Of a DNA stretch of 64,000 bases, positions 30,210 through 39,207 are shown piece after piece. The stretch covers positions 1-64,000 of the forward strand of contig CAYILR010000018.1 of assembly GCA_964364175.1 (NCBI GenBank), written 5' to 3'. The notes below the pieces were generated by a model. The model searched no databases, was not told the origin of the DNA, and saw only the letters and a program-made list of their open reading frames with translations. The first letter of the stretch is position 1; every line of letters starts with the position of its first letter. The position numbers were made by a program, and so were the translations under genes. The DNA comes from CAYILR01 sp964364175 (GTDB taxonomy: Bacteria > Bdellovibrionota > UBA1018).

Positions 30210-31151
30210 ATGGCAGGTATCATCTCCCCGGTTGACGTGAACGCGCTGTTCACCTCGGCCCAAATGAAGGCGCTGCTGGTTTATAACCAGTACACCCCCG
30301 ACTTCGCCGATCTTGCTCAGGCGATCCCGTCGACTGCGCAGCGGGAGGCCTACGTTGTGACGGCCACTGCCGGCGCTCTCGAGCGTCTGTCCGAAGCCAA
30401 GAAACACATGGGCGATCAGATCGCCAAGACGCTCTACGTTGAGAACGCGGAGCCCTGGGCGAAGTTCATGGAGGTCTCGGAACAGCAGATCCAACTCCAG
30501 ACCGCCATCAACTGGCTCGATCAGCAGGCCACGGCGCTCGGGACTGAGGCCGCGGGGTTGGTCGATGACCTGGTGACCGCCGGCCTTCAGGCGGGGTCTT
30601 CGACCGCATGGATCGACGGCGTCAACTTCTTCAGCGCGACCCATCCGATCAATCCGTGGGGCGCCGTCGTTGGCAACTGGAGCAACCTCCGTACCGGCTT
30701 CGGGTTGACCCCCACCAACTTCGAGACGGTCTGGGCAGATATCTCGGGTCGGCTCGGGTGGAACAATAGGCCGCTCAAGATTCGGGGCCAGATGCAACTC
30801 TGGCTGCCGACCGCGCGCGTCAGTGCCGGCAAGCGGATCGTCGAACAGGCGATGTCGAGCGACCCCGGAGTGACCACCGCGGGCGGTAACAACAACATCA
30901 ACTTCGGTCGGGCGGTGATCAAACATTGCCCCTCGCTCGATGATGAGCCCACCGTGTGGTATGCCGCGCTCGTTGGCCAGTCTCAGAAGCCGGTAGGGCT
31001 GCAGGAGTGGCGCGGTCTGCGCTTCGAGAACGAGTTCGACTCGGCTCAGAGCAAGGGCCGGTTCGAGGATGAGAAGTACCGGTCCAAGGTCTCTCGCGGG
31101 CTCGAGTTCGTTCCGCTCAACGCGCACCTCATCATCCGCTGCGAGACCTGA
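30210..31151 (+). CDS. Major capsid protein (Mu gpT-like)
   Basis: A 313-residue protein with strong AGGAGG site. N-terminus: IISPVDVNALFTSAQMKALL, then YTPDFADLAQAIPST, followed by the spine region SEAKKHMGDQIAK and QIQLQTAINWLDQQ. The late motif FSATHPINPW with WNNRPLKIRGQMQLWLP matches the conserved part of Mu-type major head subunits (PF10124). Position after protease and decoration fits. Size is typical. It builds the icosahedral shell. Confidence 0.85.
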   Translation: MAGIISPVDVNALFTSAQMKALLVYNQYTPDFADLAQAIPSTAQREAYVVTATAGALERLSEAKKHMGDQIAKTLYVENAEPWAKFMEVSEQQIQLQTAINWLDQQATALGTEAAGLVDDLVTAGLQAGSSTAWIDGVNFFSATHPINPWGAVVGNWSNLRTGFGLTPTNFETVWADISGRLGWNNRPLKIRGQMQLWLPTARVSAGKRIVEQAMSSDPGVTTAGGNNNINFGRAVIKHCPSLDDEPTVWYAALVGQSQKPVGLQEWRGLRFENEFDSAQSKGRFEDEKYRSKVSRGLEFVPLNAHLIIRCET

Positions 31152-31163
31152 TACGGGGATTGC

Positions 31164-31943
31164 ATGAGCCTCTACTGTACGCCACAGGATCTGGAACTTG
31201 AGGGGCTACCGGCTGCTGCTACAGCGTCGGTAGCTTCCTCACGTCTCCGGATGTGTCGTGCACAGAGCAACATCGCAGACAGTTATCTGACGGGCCGGTA
31301 TACGTTGCCGCTTCTGGCCAAGGTTGACGTTGTCGAGCACGTGGCCGCAACAGGCAGCACGGGAACGGGCGTTCTTACATCAGCTATTCCATCTGGCGTT
31401 GCAGTCACACAGGCTTACGGTGTCCGGCTGGAGGTGCTGACTACGGGCGGGTCTGGAGTTGCGACAGCCCGTGTCAGCATCGACAGTGGGAACACCTGGC
31501 AGACGACGTTTACGATCGTGACTGGCAACCGGACGGTGACGATTTCCTCTACCGAAAGCCTGACACTGACATTTGACAGTGGAACCTGGTTTGACGGGGA
31601 TCTGTTCTACATCCCTGTGAGTTATGGCGCGCTGACCTCGCATGTCGTCGCAATGGCATCGCGACATCTGCTACGGCGGCGCGGGTTCGACCCTGATAGC
31701 GCATACGAAGAAATCGTTCTAGCCGCTAAAGAGGCGATTAAGTGGCTCGAAGGAGTCAAAGCCAATGGGCCAGATCCCGGGCTTACGGATTCGACCACGG
31801 GCGTTGTAGAGGGCTCGTTCCTCTTTGAGCCCGAAGACTTCCAGGATGGGGAGGGGCGGCGCGAGTGGCAATCGGTCATGGGCCGGCGCGGACGGTCGAA
31901 AGCCTCGAGCCTGGCTGTCACTGACATGGATGAGTGGTCATGA
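31164..31943 (+). CDS. Neck protein gp36-like (DUF1320) with inserted beta-domain (259 aa)
   Basis: Short DUF1320-type framework: YCTPQDLELEGLP at the start, then SNIADSYLTGRYTLPL, which normally continues directly into helices such as YGALTSHVVAMASRHLLRR here at 154. Between them, residues about 55-152 form an extra domain (GVRLEVLTTGGSGVATARVS, IDSGNTWQ, SLTLTF, FDGDLFYI). The same domain occurs in the sheath protein. The gene is probably a head-tail joining protein. Confidence 0.7.
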   Translation: MSLYCTPQDLELEGLPAAATASVASSRLRMCRAQSNIADSYLTGRYTLPLLAKVDVVEHVAATGSTGTGVLTSAIPSGVAVTQAYGVRLEVLTTGGSGVATARVSIDSGNTWQTTFTIVTGNRTVTISSTESLTLTFDSGTWFDGDLFYIPVSYGALTSHVVAMASRHLLRRRGFDPDSAYEEIVLAAKEAIKWLEGVKANGPDPGLTDSTTGVVEGSFLFEPEDFQDGEGRREWQSVMGRRGRSKASSLAVTDMDEWS

Positions 31944-32458
31944 GCAACACCTCGGCCTTCAACACCGCGAAGAAGATCCAGGAAGGGCTTAACAAGCTCG
32001 CCGGGTCACAGAAACAGGTGCTCCAGAAGCTCCTTGGTCAGGCCGCGATTGCTCAAGCCTCCCTGGGTATCCGGCGCAGCCAGACGCCTTACGGTGAGGC
32101 ATTCGCACCGCTCACGAGCCGCGTTGGAATCCCGCTTCGCAGGACCGGCAACAACATCCAGCGGTCGTGGACCAGCGAGCAAGAGCGGCCAACGTCATTT
32201 GTGTTCGGCAACCGGTTTAAGTACTTGGCCACGCACCAGTACGGCGCGGTCATCAAGCCCAAACGGGCGCGATATTTGCGTTTCAAGTCCGAGAAGTGGG
32301 GCAACGTCGCTGCCAAGAAAGTCGTCATTCCCCGTCGCCAGATGGTCCCAGAGCAGGACACGGGCGGGCTCGGTAAGCGCTGGCTCGGTGCCTTCAAGCG
32401 CACGACTCAAGGCTACCTGGCGCGGCAATTCGCTCGCACCGGCGCGGGGGTCACCTGA
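31940..32458 (+). CDS. Mu gpG-like virion morphogenesis protein (172 aa)
   Basis: Start ATG 31940 overlaps the previous stop. Pattern GEAFAPLTSRVG, LRRTGNNIQRSW, FGNRFKYLATHQYG and VVIPRRQMVPE follows the family of tail completion proteins (Mu G, P2 S, PF05069). These cap the tail or join it to the head. Length is typical. Confidence 0.75.
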   Translation: MSNTSAFNTAKKIQEGLNKLAGSQKQVLQKLLGQAAIAQASLGIRRSQTPYGEAFAPLTSRVGIPLRRTGNNIQRSWTSEQERPTSFVFGNRFKYLATHQYGAVIKPKRARYLRFKSEKWGNVAAKKVVIPRRQMVPEQDTGGLGKRWLGAFKRTTQGYLARQFARTGAGVT

Positions 32459-32982
32459 TGGGAATCCGTGCGATCTTCGACGCGGTCCGAACCCAGGTTG
32501 TTGCAGAGCGGCCGACCACCACGATGCGGCTGACAGCAGAGGCGAAACAGCTCCACGCCGACGTCAACCGGATCGTGTGGTATCTGCCCGAACCGGGGCA
32601 GGAACAGCACTCGCGGGACAAGGTGCTTTCGGGTCCGGGTCCTGGGTCGACCGGTGATGGTGTGCTCTGGGATCGGCTGGTCACCTGTCAGATCCATTGC
32701 TGGGTGGATGCCGTTGTTGACAGCGACGGGCTCGAGTATCCGGACGATAACGAAAATCCGACGCTCGGCACGGTCTGGCTACCGGCCATCGTTCAGAACG
32801 CGATCCACGACCAGTGCCACGGTGGCTACAGCCTGGGGTCTGCCGGGTATGTCGAGCGGACCAGCGGCAATAAGGGTTTCGCCTACGTTTTCGAGGCCAG
32901 CTTTGACCTGGCCGTCTACCGAGTGCAGTTGACCGGCCAGACCGACATTGAGACGGTTGGCCTGACGGGAGCATACGAATGA
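32458..32982 (+). CDS. Putative tail terminator/neck protein (174 aa)
   Basis: Overlaps the gpG-like gene by one base. A helix at the start (GIRAIFDAVRTQVVAE) is followed by a beta-rich body (DRLVTCQIHCWVDAVVD; FEASFDLAVYRV), the shape of gp37/DUF1834 or tail-terminator proteins. The call rests on order (before the sheath) and fold pattern, not a signature motif. Confidence 0.55.
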   Translation: MGIRAIFDAVRTQVVAERPTTTMRLTAEAKQLHADVNRIVWYLPEPGQEQHSRDKVLSGPGPGSTGDGVLWDRLVTCQIHCWVDAVVDSDGLEYPDDNENPTLGTVWLPAIVQNAIHDQCHGGYSLGSAGYVERTSGNKGFAYVFEASFDLAVYRVQLTGQTDIETVGLTGAYE

Positions 32983-33170
32983 GCGACGAGACTAAGCCCG
33001 TAAAGGCTGACGAGCCGCCAACCAAGGCGCAGGCCGATGAGCGGCGCACATATCCGTGGATGGGAGCCGATAGCAAGGAATTCGCCGCCATGAGCCCGCG
33101 TCATCTTCCGCCCATGCTCCGGAAGGCGCATGCCAAACACGTCAAGGCGAACAAAGGGGGGCGTAAGTAA
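32979..33170 (+). CDS. Small basic tail-associated protein (63 aa)
   Basis: ATGA overlap. Lys/Pro-rich N-terminus (SDETKPVKADEPPTKAQADE), WMGADSKEFAAMSPRHLPPM and a basic tail (KHVKANKGGRK). Mu-like phages have a similarly placed small gene before the sheath (like gp38). Role unknown. The TAA overlaps the sheath ATG. Confidence 0.55.
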   Translation: MSDETKPVKADEPPTKAQADERRTYPWMGADSKEFAAMSPRHLPPMLRKAHAKHVKANKGGRK

Positions 33171-34660
33171 TGCCAGCAACTCCAGTCACTACGACGATCG
33201 CAGCGAACGGAAAGCGCGCTGTTCTGCCCGTTTCCAATGCCACGCTGGTCATGGGCACATGCTCCACCGGGACCGATAACGAGATCGTGGCCATCGGATC
33301 AACGTCTGCGCTCACGACTGAGTTTGGCGTGGGTCCGCTGGTCCAACTCGCTGCGCAGTACATCCAGATCGGGAAGGCTCCGATCTACTGCTGCCGGATC
33401 AATGACTCCGTTGCGGCCACCATGAGCGCTGTCACGAAGACAGGGGCCGGCGCTGGGACTGGCACCGTCGTGAATAACGCAAGCGTGCCGGTTGACGCAT
33501 TCGACGTCATCCTTGAAATGCTGAGCACGGGCATTGTCGGCGTGGCCACGTATCGCTACTCCCTGGACGGCGGAAACAACTACAGCGGGACACTGGTCAC
33601 TGCGGCGGGCATCTCCCTTGGATCGAGCGGCATCGCTCTCACGCTGGCTGACGGCGGTGGACCGACCACGGGTTATATCGACGGGGACCTGTTCACCTTC
33701 ACGACGAACGCACCCGGCTATAGCGCAACAGATCTCGGGAACGCTTTAACGGGGTTCCAGAATTCGAGCATCAGGGTCCGGCGTATTCACCCGGCAACGA
33801 TCAGCGTGGTGAGCTCGACGCTGTACTCACAAATAAGGACTTCGCTCAACACGCTCGAGACAGCCTACAAATACACGATGGTCATCCTGGAGTCGGATGA
33901 CCGCGGGGCTGGTCCGGAGGCCGTAGCGACCTGGCAGGCGGGCGTACTCACCGATTTCGCCGGGACGGATGACGACCGCGTCCAGGTGATCGCCGGCTGG
34001 CACGAGGTGCAGCAGGTCCTGAAGATCGGCAACGACACGCTACAGTTGAGACGCCCGGCTGCGTGGGTGATTGGACCTCGACAGGCGCTGATCGACGTCA
34101 GCGAGGATGCCGGGTGGGTTGAGGACGGCGCGCTCGATAACGCCGTGCTGGCTGAGCCGACTGCGGCGGCACCCACGGGCATCGACATCGACGGCCGGCT
34201 TTTCACCGCCTTCGAGGGGCGCGGGATCACCACTGTTCAGACCTATCTCGGACGCTCCGGGATCTTCTGCGGCGGCGGCTTCATGCGGGTCCAGTCGACG
34301 AACGACTTCTACCGCGTAGCCCATCGTCAGGTCATGGACGTGGCATGTGAGACGCTCTACGACATCCTGCTCAACTATGTCAACAGCAGTGTCGCCACGA
34401 ACGCGGATGGAACCATTCTCGAGCGGGATGCAGTGGCCATCGAAAGCCGGCTCAATGCGGCGATCAAGTCGGTGCTGGTTAGCGTGACGCCACAGCGCAT
34501 CAGCCCGTCATCTGACGACAGCTATGCTCAGGTGGACCGCACGAATATCATCAGCACGACAAAGCAACTGCTTGTGACCGTGGGACTGATTCCTCGCGCG
34601 TTCATTGACACGGTTGCTCTCAATATTGGCTACGTTATCAGCGTGCCCGTGAGCGCGTAA
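33170..34660 (+). CDS. Tail sheath protein (Mu gpL-like) with inserted beta-domain
   Basis: A 496-residue contractile sheath subunit. N-terminus has LVMGTCSTGTDNEIVAIGST, and PIYCCRINDS, typical of Mu-type sheaths. Residues about 91-180 carry an additional domain (FDVILEMLSTGIVGVATYRY, SLDGGNNYS, IALTLADGG, DGDLFTFTTN). The C-terminal domain has QTYLGRSGIFCGGGFMRVQS, RQVMDVACETLYDIL, and the final VDRTNIISTTKQLLV/ALNIGYVISVPV. Its contraction drives the tube through the envelope. Length and neighbours (tube next) fit well. Confidence 0.85.
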   Translation: MPATPVTTTIAANGKRAVLPVSNATLVMGTCSTGTDNEIVAIGSTSALTTEFGVGPLVQLAAQYIQIGKAPIYCCRINDSVAATMSAVTKTGAGAGTGTVVNNASVPVDAFDVILEMLSTGIVGVATYRYSLDGGNNYSGTLVTAAGISLGSSGIALTLADGGGPTTGYIDGDLFTFTTNAPGYSATDLGNALTGFQNSSIRVRRIHPATISVVSSTLYSQIRTSLNTLETAYKYTMVILESDDRGAGPEAVATWQAGVLTDFAGTDDDRVQVIAGWHEVQQVLKIGNDTLQLRRPAAWVIGPRQALIDVSEDAGWVEDGALDNAVLAEPTAAAPTGIDIDGRLFTAFEGRGITTVQTYLGRSGIFCGGGFMRVQSTNDFYRVAHRQVMDVACETLYDILLNYVNSSVATNADGTILERDAVAIESRLNAAIKSVLVSVTPQRISPSSDDSYAQVDRTNIISTTKQLLVTVGLIPRAFIDTVALNIGYVISVPVSA

Positions 34661-34670
34661 GGAGACCATA

Positions 34671-35123
34671 ATGGCTGCAGGAGTTCTGAACGGGCGCAGA
34701 CATGACTGGGTGAGCGTCAAGGTTGTGCTTCCACTATTGGGCGCCACTCCAATCTCAATCAAGTCGATCACGTACCCCAAGTTCGCGAGGGCCAAAGAGC
34801 ATCAGTATGGCACCGGCATGGAGAACGTGGGTTACACCTTCGACGCGCTGAAGATCGATGAAGGTGAGATCGTATTGCTCCAATCGGACGCTGATCTGAT
34901 CTTCGCAAGCCAGGGCTCTGTGCTTTCGGATGTCGCCATGCCTCTGATCTCATCGTATGCAGACATCGGCGTGCTTCCGCGGACAGACGTATTTCTTGGC
35001 GTCCACTTCACAAGCTATCAGGGAGCCGTAGCGCAGGGCACGGATGGCGCGACAACCACGCTCTCCTGGAAGCCGGACAGCGCAATAATCAACGGCGTTC
35101 CGATCATTGCCCCCCGTCCTTAA
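34671..35123 (+). CDS. Tail tube protein (150 aa)
   Basis: Starts after GGAGACCATA. Directly follows the sheath as in Mu (gpM). Small beta-barrel-like sequence (VKVVLPLLGATPISIKSITY; LKIDEGEIVLLQSDADLIF) with no signal. Tube identity from position and size; the sequence itself is not diagnostic. Confidence 0.7.
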   Translation: MAAGVLNGRRHDWVSVKVVLPLLGATPISIKSITYPKFARAKEHQYGTGMENVGYTFDALKIDEGEIVLLQSDADLIFASQGSVLSDVAMPLISSYADIGVLPRTDVFLGVHFTSYQGAVAQGTDGATTTLSWKPDSAIINGVPIIAPRP

Positions 35124-35147
35124 CATCCAATGCATGAAGGAGACACC

Positions 35148-35666
35148 ATGCAAAAGTTCACGATGGGTGGTCACGAGATCACCCTTGAGTCACCATCGGA
35201 AGATGTTTTCGATTTCTATGTCGAATCGGCGCGGAGACCTGGCGATCCCCGTGACATCCTGCTCCAAGAGTCTGTTGTCAGCCCGGACCCCGTCACCCTT
35301 GCGGCCATTCTACTCGCGAAGCCTGGCTATAAGCGGCTTCTGAGCAAGAAGATCTTGGCCATGGCCGGCGATGGAGCAGAGTCGGTCGTTGAGGACGGCC
35401 CGAACAGCTGCAAAGTGCTGGTCCATAGTGAGCACCGGTTGACCTTCCGACCGGCTAATCCTACGCAGTTTGGAGAGTGGGAAGCGTCGGTCAGTCGTGG
35501 CGAGCTGACGCTCGCTGCCGGGCGCATCAACAAGGCGTGTCTGGTAGAGCCCACGGGCGAGGCGTTCGATGCAATCGTCGCCGAACAGCCCGCTATCAAA
35601 TACGCCCTCCAACGAGCCATCGTTGAGGAAGCGGGCGCGATGGAGGAACTGATCGAAAAAAAGTAA
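35148..35666 (+). CDS. Tail assembly chaperone, short form (172 aa)
   Basis: Start at ATG 35148 after GGAGACACC. Lies between tube and tape measure, the place of gpG/gp41-type chaperones that coat the tape measure before tube polymerisation. Contains a helical core (VTLAAILLAKPGYKRLLSKKIL) and ends EAGAMEELIEKK just before TAA 35664-35666. The last codons form a slippery site, so a longer form is also made. Confidence 0.75.
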   Translation: MQKFTMGGHEITLESPSEDVFDFYVESARRPGDPRDILLQESVVSPDPVTLAAILLAKPGYKRLLSKKILAMAGDGAESVVEDGPNSCKVLVHSEHRLTFRPANPTQFGEWEASVSRGELTLAAGRINKACLVEPTGEAFDAIVAEQPAIKYALQRAIVEEAGAMEELIEKK

Positions 35667-35839
35667 TTGACACCGTCCGCGCAACCCTCACGGGAGACAC
35701 ACGACCAGGCGCGCGGGCGGTGGCGAAACTTCTTGGTGCTGACCCTTCCGACCCAGACGTCAGGGCAGGAGCGACACTGATCATGATGACGATCGTCAAA
35801 ATCATCCGACCTGAGATTTCCTTCCGGGTGCCTGAATGA
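35663..35839 (+). CDS. Frameshift extension of the tail assembly chaperone (-1)
   Basis: The heptamer A-AAA-AAG (35657-35663) ends one base before the stop. A -1 slip gives 58 more residues (VIDTVRATLTGDTRPG ... KIIRPEISFRVPE) ending at TGA 35837-35839, which overlaps the tape-measure ATG. The extra frame is open, protein-like and otherwise unexplained, so the full product (35148-35839, 230 residues) is the usual GT-type chaperone. This strategy is known for most tailed phages including Mu. The slip rate is unknown. Confidence 0.85.
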   Translation, partial: VIDTVRATLTGDTRPGARAVAKLLGADPSDPDVRAGATLIMMTIVKIIRPEISFRVPE

Positions 35840-37503
35840 GCGACACCCTCAAGTGGACCTTCCAGATGCTCGATCGGATGTCCGGGCCTGCCAAAACGGC
35901 AAGCCGGGGCATGGGCGAGCTACTCCAGAGCACTCACGCAGCGCTGGCATCCGTCCAGATCCTCGGCCAGGCTGCCGCGGGTGCTGGCCGTCTCATCGCT
36001 GCCGGTCTTGCCCCTGCAATCTCTCGCGAGAAGTCCCTTGGGGCATTTGAGACGCTGCTTGGGACCGCTGAAAAGGCCCGTGACATGTACGGGCAGGCGG
36101 TGGAGTTCGCGGCTGAAACGCCTTTCGAGACGGCTCAGGTTGTTGACTCCTTCCAGCGTCTCTTGACAGCCAAGTTTGCAGAGGATGAAGTCCCGATCGC
36201 GATGCGAATCATCGGCGACGCAGCCTCGATGCAAGAAGATTCGCAGATGGCCGTTCAGGCGGTCACCCGGGCACTCTCTCAGATCCGAAGTAAGGGGCGG
36301 CTGCAGGGCGAAGAGCTCATGCAGTTGCAAGAAGCGGTGCCGCTCAACACGGCAGCGCTGTACGAGCGGCTGGGTAAGATCTACGGCACGAACGCGCAAG
36401 CCGCCAGGAAGATGATCGAGGCAGGTCAGATCGATTCTCAGGTCGCATCCTTTGCCATCCTTGGCCAGTTGCAAGAGCAGTTCGGCGGCAACATGGCGAG
36501 ATCGAGTAAGCAGGTTGAAGGGCTCATTTCGACGCTTCGATCCCGCCCGTCTGAGATCTTAAGTCAGATGCAGGATACCCAGGGCTACGATGCTTTACGC
36601 GACTCGTTGGCGGGTATCGCATATGAATTTGACGCGGCGACTCCGGCCGGTCAGCAATTGCAGCAAATCGTCAACGACCTTGGATCTGGCACCCTGGAGC
36701 GTGTCGCTGTAGCGCTCGAGTATGGTGCCAAAGGCGCGGCAGCATTCGCATCGGGACTGGCTGAGGGACTTGGCCCGATGGGCGAAGCGTTTGGACCAAC
36801 CAATGCGACGAACATGGAAAAGTTCACTACAGCGATGAACCAATTCGGTACAGGCGCTGGGCAACTGGCAACAGCCATCAGTTCCGTTATTTCACCCATC
36901 CAGACGTTTTTTGGCCTGTTCTACAAGTTCGGCGAGTGGCAGGCATCGTCTTACGGCGAATGGATTATGAAGCCGTTTGAATGGCTTGCGACATCCAGCA
37001 AGGCCGGGCTGTTTCGCGGACAAGCAATCAATCGATCTGCCGTTTCGCAGATAAATGCAGCGGATGAAGCAGGCCGGAACCCATACGCGGGGATGGTTGG
37101 CCCATCTGAGGCGCTACAGCAAGAGTTGCTGGCGCTGGCAGGTACTGGCTACGCTGACAATGGCTATGAGGCAGGGGCGGCCTATGCTGACGGCACCGAG
37201 CAAGGCTTGCGTGACGGCCTCGGCTGGCACTCCCCCCCCCGGCTTTTCGTTGAAGCTGGCGAGGACTCCGCCGGGGCGTTCGGGCTGGGGATGTCACGCG
37301 GTCGCAACGGTGTGCAGGCTGCCATGATGGACACCACGAGGCCGGCAATGGGCGGCGGGGCCGGCATCTCTGTCACATTCGGCGACATCAACGTCTACGC
37401 GAAGGACGGCCAAGGCATCGGCCAGTCCATCATCGCCCAAGTTGAGCCGGCCATCATCAGTTTCCTTGAGCGGTTGGCACTTCAGAGCGGGAGGCTGACA
37501 TGA
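35836..37503 (+). CDS. Tape measure protein (555 aa)
   Basis: ATGA overlap with the chaperone frame. Helical N-terminal half (ASRGMGELLQSTHAALASVQ), then the conserved TMP-type EFAAETPFETAQVVDSFQRL and SMQEDSQMAVQAVTRALSQI, with EELMQLQEAVPL. Amphipathic central segments follow. The C-terminus has GLGWHSPPRLFVEAGEDSAG, found in many tape measures, and a short beta end. At 555 residues a tail of only about 80 nm is predicted. Codons for the HSPPR part include a run of nine C at 37232. Confidence 0.8.
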   Translation: MSDTLKWTFQMLDRMSGPAKTASRGMGELLQSTHAALASVQILGQAAAGAGRLIAAGLAPAISREKSLGAFETLLGTAEKARDMYGQAVEFAAETPFETAQVVDSFQRLLTAKFAEDEVPIAMRIIGDAASMQEDSQMAVQAVTRALSQIRSKGRLQGEELMQLQEAVPLNTAALYERLGKIYGTNAQAARKMIEAGQIDSQVASFAILGQLQEQFGGNMARSSKQVEGLISTLRSRPSEILSQMQDTQGYDALRDSLAGIAYEFDAATPAGQQLQQIVNDLGSGTLERVAVALEYGAKGAAAFASGLAEGLGPMGEAFGPTNATNMEKFTTAMNQFGTGAGQLATAISSVISPIQTFFGLFYKFGEWQASSYGEWIMKPFEWLATSSKAGLFRGQAINRSAVSQINAADEAGRNPYAGMVGPSEALQQELLALAGTGYADNGYEAGAAYADGTEQGLRDGLGWHSPPRLFVEAGEDSAGAFGLGMSRGRNGVQAAMMDTTRPAMGGGAGISVTFGDINVYAKDGQGIGQSIIAQVEPAIISFLERLALQSGRLT

Positions 37504-38045
37504 GCAGTGCAATTCCGTTCTGGCGCGATGATTCGAAGACCTGGGACACGCTCAAAGTGGGCAAGCAGGACGTGCCAGGCATAGCGCGCGTGAGTTTCAA
37601 GCCTCCCCCTCGATTGGACGTCAGGAAGCCTCCCAAGAGCCATTACGCCAGGCTTGTTGACATGGGCAGGCCTCCATATGAGGGGACGATCGAGATCACG
37701 CTTGGCTACGAGTCGAGCACTGGCGGCGGGTCGGAGCAGTGGGATCGGTGGTTGGCGCTCGAGCAATCCGTGTTCGGCAAAAAGCCGACAACACGGAACG
37801 CCGTGAAGGTCTCTCACCCTGAATTCGCGCGGAAGGGGATCACTCAGGTCTACCTCGGAGACCCGGGACCGCTCGAAGGCGATGGACCCGGAACGCGCAA
37901 GATCACGATCCAGTGGTGGGAGTTCGGCAAAGTCCTCCCCGCAAGCGCTGGTTCGGTCAGCGCGGCCGCACCTGCAACGCCAAAGCAGCCGACCAACGTC
38001 AAGGCACTGGGGACGAAGCCCAGCACGACGAACACGGGGACGTGA
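37500..38045 (+). CDS. Tail/baseplate protein (181 aa)
   Basis: ATGA overlap. N-terminus WRDDSKTWDTLKVGKQDVPG, IARVSFKPPPRLDV and a beta-rich core (EGTIEITLGYE), ending in a Pro/Thr-rich linker. Its place between tape measure and hub suggests a hub-joining or tube-initiating protein. Family not recognised with certainty. Confidence 0.6.
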   Translation: MSSAIPFWRDDSKTWDTLKVGKQDVPGIARVSFKPPPRLDVRKPPKSHYARLVDMGRPPYEGTIEITLGYESSTGGGSEQWDRWLALEQSVFGKKPTTRNAVKVSHPEFARKGITQVYLGDPGPLEGDGPGTRKITIQWWEFGKVLPASAGSVSAAAPATPKQPTNVKALGTKPSTTNTGT

Positions 38046-39205
38046 TGAGCTATCTCACCCTGAACGGCTACGACCTCGAACGCGCTTGCATCACCCTCCC
38101 TCGTTACGGTGCATGGACTGCCGACGTTGAGCACCTTGACACCTCCGCTGTCGAGGTAGGCGGCGCTGCAACGCTGGTCTTTGGCTCACAGACCTTCATC
38201 GGCACAGTCGTTCGTGTCCAGTCCAACGAGGCGCCCGGGTTCGACACCAGGATCGTGGGCGGGGCGGGTGGGCTCTCTACCCTGCTGAGCCCTCGCCAGT
38301 TTCAGAACCCGACCGCGCGCAACGTGTTGGACGCAGCACTGAGCGATGGCGGCGAGACGCTTTCGACCACAGCCGACACGACGGCGCTCACTAAGAGCCT
38401 CCCCCGGTGGGAACGGTCGCAACGGACCCTTGGCCAGGAGCTCGACGCCATCGCAGCGGCCGTTGGGCTCGAATGGCGGGTGCTGATCGACGGAACGATC
38501 TGGCTCGGCACGCCGTCATGGTCCGCGGCGTCGGTCGCTGACTACGATGTGATGGAGCTCAACGCCGATCGAGCGCTCCTTCTCATCGCTGCCGAAGATC
38601 CCACAGTCCTTCCCGGGCAGGCGCTTGAGGGTATCCGCGCGGGACTGGTCATCCATCGGATCGAGCCGGAAGGGACACGCACAGAGATCTACGCGGACAG
38701 TGGCACTGATCGAGCCGTGGGCATGCTCGATGCGCTCATCCGTCGCGGCCAGCCGGTAGACCTCCATGCGTTTTACAAATTCCAGGTGTTGAGCCAAAAC
38801 GCGGACAAGACGCTCGAGCTCCGGACGCTGGATAGCCGGCTATCGGATATCTCGAAGGTTCCGATGCGCTTCGGTATCCCCGGCGCGCTGGCAGACATCC
38901 CCGCGGGTCACGTTGTAATGGTTGGCTTTGCGAGCGGCAACGAGCAGGATCCCTATGTCGCCAACTGGGCATCTGGCACACCGACAAGTGTTGCGTTTCC
39001 TGTCGGTTCGCTGCTACACTTAGGGGCAAGCGCTGGGGCTGACTTTGTGGCATTGGCCGGGGCTGTTTTGACGGAGTTACAGACTCTCAAGACATGGCTC
39101 GACACGCACATCCATGTTGATCCATTGAGCGGTGCAACGGGGGTTCCGGTGGTTTTGTCCCCTGCACCGGGAAGCATGGCAGCAACGAAAGTGAAGGCGA
39201 CCTGA
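38045..39205 (+). CDS. Baseplate hub/spike protein (386 aa)
   Basis: Start at ATG 38045 (overlaps the previous stop) rather than the Arg-rich upstream extension. Early part: LNGYDLERACITLPRYGAWTA, then GGAGGLSTLLSPRQF, resembling hub domains of gp44/gpD type. The C-terminal part has an OB-like segment (HVVMVGFASGNEQDPYVANW) and ends HIHVDPLSGATGVPVVL, a usual spike-proximal sequence. The gene seems to join hub and OB/spike domains in one chain. Confidence 0.7.
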   Translation: MSYLTLNGYDLERACITLPRYGAWTADVEHLDTSAVEVGGAATLVFGSQTFIGTVVRVQSNEAPGFDTRIVGGAGGLSTLLSPRQFQNPTARNVLDAALSDGGETLSTTADTTALTKSLPRWERSQRTLGQELDAIAAAVGLEWRVLIDGTIWLGTPSWSAASVADYDVMELNADRALLLIAAEDPTVLPGQALEGIRAGLVIHRIEPEGTRTEIYADSGTDRAVGMLDALIRRGQPVDLHAFYKFQVLSQNADKTLELRTLDSRLSDISKVPMRFGIPGALADIPAGHVVMVGFASGNEQDPYVANWASGTPTSVAFPVGSLLHLGASAGADFVALAGAVLTELQTLKTWLDTHIHVDPLSGATGVPVVLSPAPGSMAATKVKAT

Positions 39206-39207
39206 CG

